64,000 bases of DNA from Bolinopsis microptera (lineage: Eukaryota; Ctenophora; Tentaculata; Lobata; Bolinopsidae), in the NCBI RefSeq assembly GCF_026151205.1, contig NC_087080.1:12633837-12697836 (forward strand), written 5' to 3'. Positions within the stretch are counted from its first letter, which is position 1; each line of letters opens with the position of its first letter. Below the pieces are notes generated by a model. That model saw nothing but the letters and a program-made list of their open reading frames with translations. It was not told where the DNA came from and did no database searches. Below are positions 57,617 through 64,000 of the stretch, one piece after another. The position numbers and the translations under genes were made by a program.

Positions 57617-60600
57617 ATGGGTTTGAACACGGTGTTACGATTTACAATGAACTTCATGGTCTCCCTGGCTATGATACTAGGTTACGTGGCAGTGGGGGCG
57701 GTAGTGTTCGTGTCCCTGGAGTGGCAGGATGAACAGGAGCGGGGCAAACAGGCTCACCACATGCTCCAGGTACCAGCCCACTTCATACAGTTGGAAGAGG
57801 CAAAACTTTAAATGCGCGAATTAGTGGCAAAACTTAAATATTCAAGCATTGGATTTAAACGAAATCGTCGGATTATGTTCATCATTTCTCAAACTTGGCA
57901 ACCCGTATTCAATGAACACAAACTGCACTGCAAATTTAATGAACTTTGAAATTATAAATTTTTGATTTATTTAACCAACGTATTTTAACTAAATTCGTAA
58001 ATTTTCTCTAAATTGGAAGCTCTGCTTCTGAGCGATTGGAACTGTAACATGTAAGCCCTCTAAATCAGTGCGAAATTTGATCCGATAACATCACGACACC
58101 CTAATACTAGTGGAGGGTTACGTTATTAATCACGTTATTATTATTAATTCATTGCGTGATCTGAATGTAGTCATTCTAAAATTGAACATTTTTACTTTAA
58201 CGTATAATCCTTTCCCGACTGCTTTACTAATTTTGTTTTTTCCAGAAGTTTCAGAAGAAGTACAATCTGTCAAAAGATAATGTCTCAGATTTTATTGAAG
58301 TGTTTTCTGAAATGAACAAGCTTATGAAAGGACACCTTAGACACACCAAGCCAGAAAATGTGTGGACTTTCGAGGGAGCTTTTTACTTCTGTACGACAGC
58401 CATCACTACTATCGGTAAGCTGCAGTTTCTTCAGAATATCATGCTCAAGTCTCAATATATGCACTCTGCTGGCAATCTGGCAGTCTGGCTGCTGGCAGAC
58501 TTCCAACCTCATACTCCTGTCCCAGAATTCTGTGTGGTGTTTTCTTACATGGTGTCTTACTGTCTCGACCAATATATTGCTGTGAAATAGAGCTGCTAAT
58601 GCGGTCGCTATATATAGCTTATATAGCTTATATTGGTCACTAAATAGTTACAACCCAGGTACTGGCAACATAACACCCAACACAAGCGCTGGAAGATGGT
58701 TCTGTATTGCTTACGTCCTTCTCGGTATACCTCTCTTATCTCTGTTCTTTGGAATGACTGGATATTATCTCACACAGTTACTCAGACTTGCCATACTCAA
58801 GGTTAGAATATAATTAATACTTAATATGGTAATAGGACAATAACTATAGGCAAAGTTTGGAGATACTCAAAGTTTTGAGTTTTTCATACATTTCCTAGTG
58901 TATGGTATTTACTCATGGTTTGGACATAAGCTCGCCAAGCAATACTGTAATTTATTTAATTTAGAGAAGAAGTTTGAGCAAAAACTTTAGGAAACTGGAA
59001 TGTGAGGAATGAGCTTCAGACCATTTGTGAAAGTGCAGTGGTGAGGGTGTGTATCACTCTTAGAATGGTTTCAATGTTTTAAAATACAAATGAACTTAAC
59101 GTGACTTCAGTCTTGGCAGGAACATTAATGCGGTACCAACTTAATATAAGGTGATAGCAGGTTCTAGGGCAGATCTTTTGCGAGTCTCAAATAAATAATT
59201 CTTAAAGCGTAAAATAATGCATATCTGTATACTTTTAGTTACATAATTCAACAACAGAGTAAACAATGTGGCAGCTCAGCACCAAATACGTATTTATACG
59301 ACTATATTTCAGATAGAAGGTTGCTCCAAAGTGAGAATGAAGTTGTTCCTGCGACAGTGCACATTTGTAATGATCACCTGGTTTATAGGTGCTATATGTC
59401 TGTGTGTGTATGCGATGTGGATGTACTACAGTATCTCACACTGGACTATTGGGGAGAGTATCTACTTTTCTCTAACTACCTTCTCAACTATAGGTTTAGT
59501 ATATATATAGTATATAGTAATATTTAGTGCTGTTTATAATTTACATAGATATTAGTATTTTTGGTGGTATTAACTAACTTTGGAGGGAACAGAATTAGCT
59601 GAAACACTTATATGAAATGGAGATTTTGGGGACTCTCTGGGATGATTACTGGGACCTGTACCGACCATTTCCCGTGGGAATCGCTTTGTTGCGAATTATT
59701 CCGACAAAAATATATATTTGACTTTTAACTAATCTCCCCAGGTTTTGGGGACTACACAAACTATAACGGTACCCAAAGCGAGTTTCCTCTCGTAATCTCC
59801 TCCTTTGTAGTGCTGACATTAATGTTACCAGCCTCCAGCTTACTATTCAGCACTACAGCAGGTCTGTCATACATTTAGTAGTCAATTAGTTTATAGTTCA
59901 TAGTCACTTAATTAGATGATAATTAGTTAATTTGATGATGTTCACTATATATTTAAGACTCTGATGATGATTTAGTGTTGGTTTTAATTGGTATTTTCTA
60001 ATCCTGCTATGAATGTATTCAAGAAATGTATCATGTCATGTTAAACTTAAATAAACCGCCATTGTGCCATGTTGCGCTTGTGTTACATTAAAGGACTTAC
60101 CAGCGCTATTATTAGTACCAAGTTAACGACGAATGAAGAGGTTTATAATGAACAGTGTGTAACAGTCTCGAATATATTATATATGATTGAGAACAATAAA
60201 CACTAATCTCTTTTATTGAGACTTCTCATGATGGTACCTCAACATTGAACCTCAACATTGAACCCTAATATATAAAATTGAAAGAGTGAATTCTCTCAGA
60301 ACTGCTGCAAACGCTGATTTGCCCGATTTATATAAAATCCGGACTGGTGAAGAAATCAGAACTACAACGAATACTTGCAGAAGATCAGTTATTGTACAAG
60401 TACGTGTTTTTACGTTTATAGTAAACTGCATCAGTTATCGAATGTACAATTGTACATTCATTGTACGTGTCTTTACTAAGAAGACGAAATAAAGTCAGGT
60501 CTCCAAAACCACACTCAATACTTATGATGGTTTGATAGTTTATGGGTTGAGTATATTTTTTGTAAAGTTTAAGTAAAACACTTTTAATAAAACTTTTGCC

Positions 60601-61869
60601 AACAGGTATAGAAAAATGAAAAAAGAAATGAAGGAGTACGACACTTTTAAGAGGGTAAGGATAACATTTGTATGGAATTTATACTATATTATATATAATA
60701 TAATACTATATTACTATAGTGTTCTTCGCTCTTGCCTATAAACTTGTTAAATTTTAGTTAATTCCAAAACATAATGAACTCTGATCAATCAAAGACAGAG
60801 GTGGGTAAAAGTAGGGAGTTTACACGTGTCAAACAGCGCGCGCGTCACCTCCTCGCTATAACCCACGTCTATGATAATGAGTTTCAGTCATTATCATAGT
60901 TATACTGTATACATTACTGTTATATGTTATGTACGACCTTGTAAAACTGTGCAGGCTACGAGACACGATTTAGACAGACAGCACTTAATTAACGAAGAAG
61001 AAGAGGATGATAAGGATTTCCTGCACGAATCTTCTTTAGGTAAGCGGTTACTTAGCCATCACTTTGAAATTATCATAGTCATAATTTTAAACCTACAATT
61101 TTTGTACAACTGGTTTTGTGATGCGTCCCATTTCGTTGTACCAGATGGATTTCTGCCCAGGTGGCGGAAAGGCTGATGGCAAAACAAGGCACATCTTGCC
61201 CCATTCCTCAATCCTATATACAAAGTATTTTTATTATTGATTTGGGGATGTAGCCTTATCTTTTTGTGTGTATAATTATTGTATAATGTGCATAATTATG
61301 TTATCAGCTTCCTACCAAAATGTGTGGAATGTGTAATCGTCCTGATAAGTTGATTTGGGGTGGGCGCAAGCAGATATTCGAATGGTCACTATTTTCATTG
61401 ATATAAATGATTCGTAAAATTAATGGGCCAGAAAGTTTCATCGGTCCCAACTGTGAATACTGAATATAAAGAGGAATCCGACACACATTTCCGTGGAAAA
61501 TGCCCATATAACTCTTCGCTCATTAAATTCAAGATGTATTATCTTTCGGTCAATCGAATCTATTATAACAAATTACGCATCTCCACTATCATTATCACTA
61601 TGCCACCATCATCAACCGCCCGACCACACCTAACTCCAGCTCTAGTTTAGTTTTCCAGGCAGACTTAATTGGTCCCACACGCTTGTCCTTTTTAAAAACA
61701 TTTCTAATTTCTAAACATTCGACAATTAAGTTCCGGCAACTTACATTTATCTATTTCAGGGTACGGTATAATACAAGAATATCTATCTGGTATAGAAAGT
61801 GATGATGGTGATGGTTGTTCATCATGTGATGACGGTTTAGGTACCGGACGACCCCAGAGCCAGGATTAA
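57617..61869 (+). CDS. Two-pore-domain potassium channel (K2P/KCNK family)
   Basis: Nine exons with matching phases: 57617-57769, 58246-58414, 58659-58801, 59313-59493, 59742-59861, 60300-60399, 60606-60654, 60955-61039, 61760-61869 (TAA), 369 aa, a usual K2P length. Order: TM1 (about 13-34), extracellular cap with Asp/Lys-rich coil, pore helix FEGAFYFCTTAITT and filter TIGTGNITP (106-113), TM2 (about 118-150), TM3 (about 168-190), pore helix ESIYFSLTTFS and filter TIGFGDY (214-220), TM4 (about 230-252), then a cytosolic tail ending in an acidic Ser-rich stretch (ESDDGDGCSSCDDG). Two pore loops per chain define K2P leak channels, which act as dimers in the plasma membrane. Odd: Thr replaces the usual Tyr/Phe in filter 1. 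The short exons 60300-60399 and 60606-60654 are the least certain, but together restore the frame that a direct 59861-60606 splice would break. Confidence 0.9.
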
Positions 61870-62400
61870 ACTGGAATATTCTACAACTTTATAGAACATT
61901 CCCTACAATCTGTCAGATTGAAGTGAATAATGACAACAATCTGTGCTAAGAGTAACCACTCAGAATAAACCACCACTGGTCTTAGAACCACAACGGAAAC
62001 GATCTAGGTTAGTTTTGATTGAAGGAATGTTTGAAATTGAAGCTCCGGATTTACTGTAATGCCTGGTTATTAAAAGCAGTTTCTCCTCTGAATTATTATT
62101 GTTTGTCTCGATTTAAAGACCGATTTTTAACTATTTGAGTGTATTTGAAGACTGGATATTCGTGAAGATTTTAAATATTTGTGCTTTTATGTATAATTTC
62201 GTATGCTTGTGAAGCAAGTTGTCATGAAACGATATTTTTAAAATAATTTTTATGTTTTTGATAACTGTATTTACAATTTACATCTGAATTTCATATAAAA
62301 TCAAAAACTGAACGACATATCTTTACTTGTAACCAGCAGGCTGTAGTCTTACAAAACAAAAATGACCGTAAATCCACAATCTAACCTCAGCTTGAACCTC
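61870..62400. other. Convergent 3' flanks of K2P and PPIL6
   Basis: About 530 bp of AT-rich DNA between the two stop codons, with the 3' UTRs of both genes. No other feature seen. Confidence 0.6.
61964..61969 (+). terminator. Probable K2P polyadenylation signal
   Basis: AATAAA 95 bp after the K2P stop codon. Confidence 0.45.
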
Positions 62401-63602
62401 TCACAGCGCATTTTTCAACAGTCCACAATCATGAATACAAAGTGGTCTCTTTGGTCTCTCGTTATAAGTCTCAACGTTTTCAATATCGTCCAGCACACTC
62501 ATACCCTCAATGAGACAGCCGAACGCTACATACTGCTGGTCCATCCAGGGGGCAGGAGCAAATGTGATGTAGAATTGTGAGCCGTTTGTGTGGGGTCCTG
62601 CGAGATAAAGTTAGTCAAAATAGAGTGTGAGCCGTTCATTAGTGTTTACTGCCTGGGCCAATAATTAATTAACTGTCCATTGTGTCTAGTTGGTCACTAC
62701 AGAGTGGGCCAGAATAAATAGAGTGAGAAATTCTGTCCTGCTTCACATGTCAACTATGTGTACCTATTGTACTTATTGTGTATCTAGAATTCAGAATACA
62801 AGACAAATAAGTTGCTAACCCCTACCATCATTGGCCATGCCAATAGTTCCCCGCTTCAAGTGTTTCACTGCATAGTTTTCATCGCTGAACTTTCCTCCCT
62901 CAAATGATTCGCTGTTTCCTCCACTTCCATTAACGAAGTCACCCCCTGTAAAGTAAAACCTTAAGAACAAATTTTATAAAATCGTATCATTAAGGAAAGC
63001 CATTTGCTATTGATTTCTATAATAACTAAAAATTTCTATCCGAAGAACAAATGTAAAGAGATTTCACCTTGGACCCAGCCGTTCTTCACGATTCTGTGCA
63101 TGCTGGTTGAGGCGAACTTCTTATTATCTGTTTTTGAACATAAAAGATCGACAAAATTCTTCACAGTATCAGGGACAATGTCTTTGTACAGTTCAAATAT
63201 AACTCGCCCCATAGGTCTTTTGTCGTGTGTGAAATCAACATAAACAAATTCACGCTCGGTATTTTCAAGGTAACCTTTGTATGCTTGATTTGCAAGAGCC
63301 TCGTAGAATGCAGGTGGCCTGAAATCAATCATACCGAATTTGTCTTTCGTCCACCTCATGAAATCATCACCATTTCCAATAAGCTCGCCTTCGACAAAGG
63401 CCATTGTGCCATTCTTGAACCCCCATATTTCTCCTCTGATATCAGTTTTCTTTTCGGTCAGGAAACTCTCCCAGTCAGTGTCAGTCAGCTCATGAAGGTT
63501 GAGCTTCAATGCACCTTTGTGAGTCCGATCAAGTGTCTCAACTGCCAACTTAATCATGTGGAACTCATGATCCTTTATTTTACCGTAAATCTGAACGTCC
63601 AT
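62401..63602 (-). CDS. PPIL6: cyclophilin-like peptidylprolyl isomerase-like 6
   Basis: Three exons on the minus strand, 63602-63068, 62945-62826 and 62597-62401 (stop TGA), phases matching exactly, 283 aa. Residues 1 to about 115 form the N-terminal domain typical of PPIL6 (DWESFLTEKKTDIRGEIW, AFVEGELIGN, RPPAFYEALANQAYKGYL). From about 117 a cyclophilin domain follows: MGRVIFELYKDIVPDTVKNF, MHRIVKNGWVQGGDF, GTIGMANDGPHTNGSQFYIT, PWMDQQYVAFG and a HDCG end. The catalytic Arg of the HRI motif, the Gln-Gly-Gly and the Trp of the cyclosporin-contact region are kept; the Phe of FMIQGGD is Trp as in human PPIL6, so isomerase activity is uncertain. PPIL6 is expressed in motile-ciliated tissue in vertebrates. 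An in-frame stop upstream supports the ATG chosen. Confidence 0.93.
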
Positions 63603-63625
63603 CCTGAAATAAGAGTATCAATTTA

Positions 63626-63639
63626 GTTGCCATAGCAAC
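63626..63639. promoter_or_regulatory. RFX X-box upstream of PPIL6
   Basis: GTTGCCATAGCAAC fits the RFX consensus GTNRCC-N(0-3)-RGYAAC at every position. It lies 24 bp before the PPIL6 ATG. X-boxes at short range from start codons mark ciliary genes driven by RFX/FOXJ1. CCAAT words (63665-63672 and about 63715) follow further upstream. Confidence 0.75.
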
Positions 63640-64000
63640 CAACACATTGCGCGCGCAAAGATCAACCAATTTTATATCCGCGCCATACAATTCTTACTCA
63701 AATCATAAAGTGCGCCAATTGGCCAAAGGATCGTAACAGTTCGATAATTTTATTCAAATTACAGCTGTTCACATACTCGAAAAAATAACGCAAAGGATTT
63801 AGAAAATATCAATCCATCCAATTTTAATTCGTTAACATGAAGAACAGAAAAATAGTAAATTTAAATGCAAATAAAACGTAACCACATGCACCGACATTTT
63901 GGAAATATTCCAAGCTATCCAGCTATAAGAAATACTAAATACACCAAAACAAAGCAATATAAATTTGAGAACATCAAAATCGTTCACCCCTTTTGATTAA
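63640..64000. other. PPIL6 upstream region, no further gene
   Basis: Contains a GCGCGCGC stretch and CCAAT words near 63650-63720, then AT-rich sequence to the end of the window. No exon recognised. Confidence 0.5.

Noticed and set aside
59862-60606. Direct splice from K2P exon 59861 to 60606
   Set aside because: It runs into TGA after four codons; adding exon 60300-60399 restores the frame with good splice sites.

Overview
This window is animal nuclear DNA, most likely from an aquatic invertebrate; I cannot name the species. The evidence is four multi-exon protein genes with GT-AG introns (one GC-AG), families found in animals (a BCOR-type Polycomb corepressor, a two-pore-domain K+ channel, PPIL6, an NDP-kinase-domain protein), an AT-rich base composition, and many short DNA transposons. 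All exon models were built by hand from reading frame, splice-site sequence and matching intron phase.

Layout. 1-6222: a 3,687-bp unit followed by most of a second, almost identical unit, with ~171-bp satellite arrays in both orientations. 6717-11699 (+): 3' part of an NDP-kinase-domain gene (NME8/NME9-like) with a long repetitive Gln/Ser/Glu tail; its 5' exons are not in the window. 11700-24470: no intact gene, but several non-autonomous DNA transposons, a decayed retroelement-type coding remnant (about 14480-15145), a 2.2-kb element with inverted termini, and a purine-rich tract. 24470-24720: a CCAAT-box array with nearly even spacing, which I read as the promoter of the next gene. 26198-43177 (+): a 25-exon BCOR/BCORL1 homologue of about 2,316 aa: disordered Ser/Pro/Gln-rich N-terminal part, three ankyrin repeats, and a C-terminal PUFD domain. 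Its introns hold a hAT-type MITE, a TIR-bounded GTCGGGGTTT minisatellite and a 24-bp minisatellite copied from a 5' splice site. 43178-57616: repeat-rich, with nested inverted repeats, telomere-like stretches and very short MITEs. 57617-61869 (+): a complete nine-exon K2P potassium channel (369 aa) whose first selectivity filter reads TIGTG. 62401-63602 (-): complete three-exon PPIL6, convergent with the channel, with a perfect RFX X-box just upstream of its ATG.

The genes do not form one pathway. The NDP-kinase-tail protein and PPIL6 both belong to families linked to motile cilia. The BCOR homologue should act in PRC1.1 Polycomb repression and carries several SUMO-acceptor-like and SUMO-interaction-like motifs. 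The most unusual content is the repeat biology: microscopic hAT-type MITEs with recognisable target duplications, MITEs ending in G/C runs, and minisatellites embedded in or derived from gene structure.
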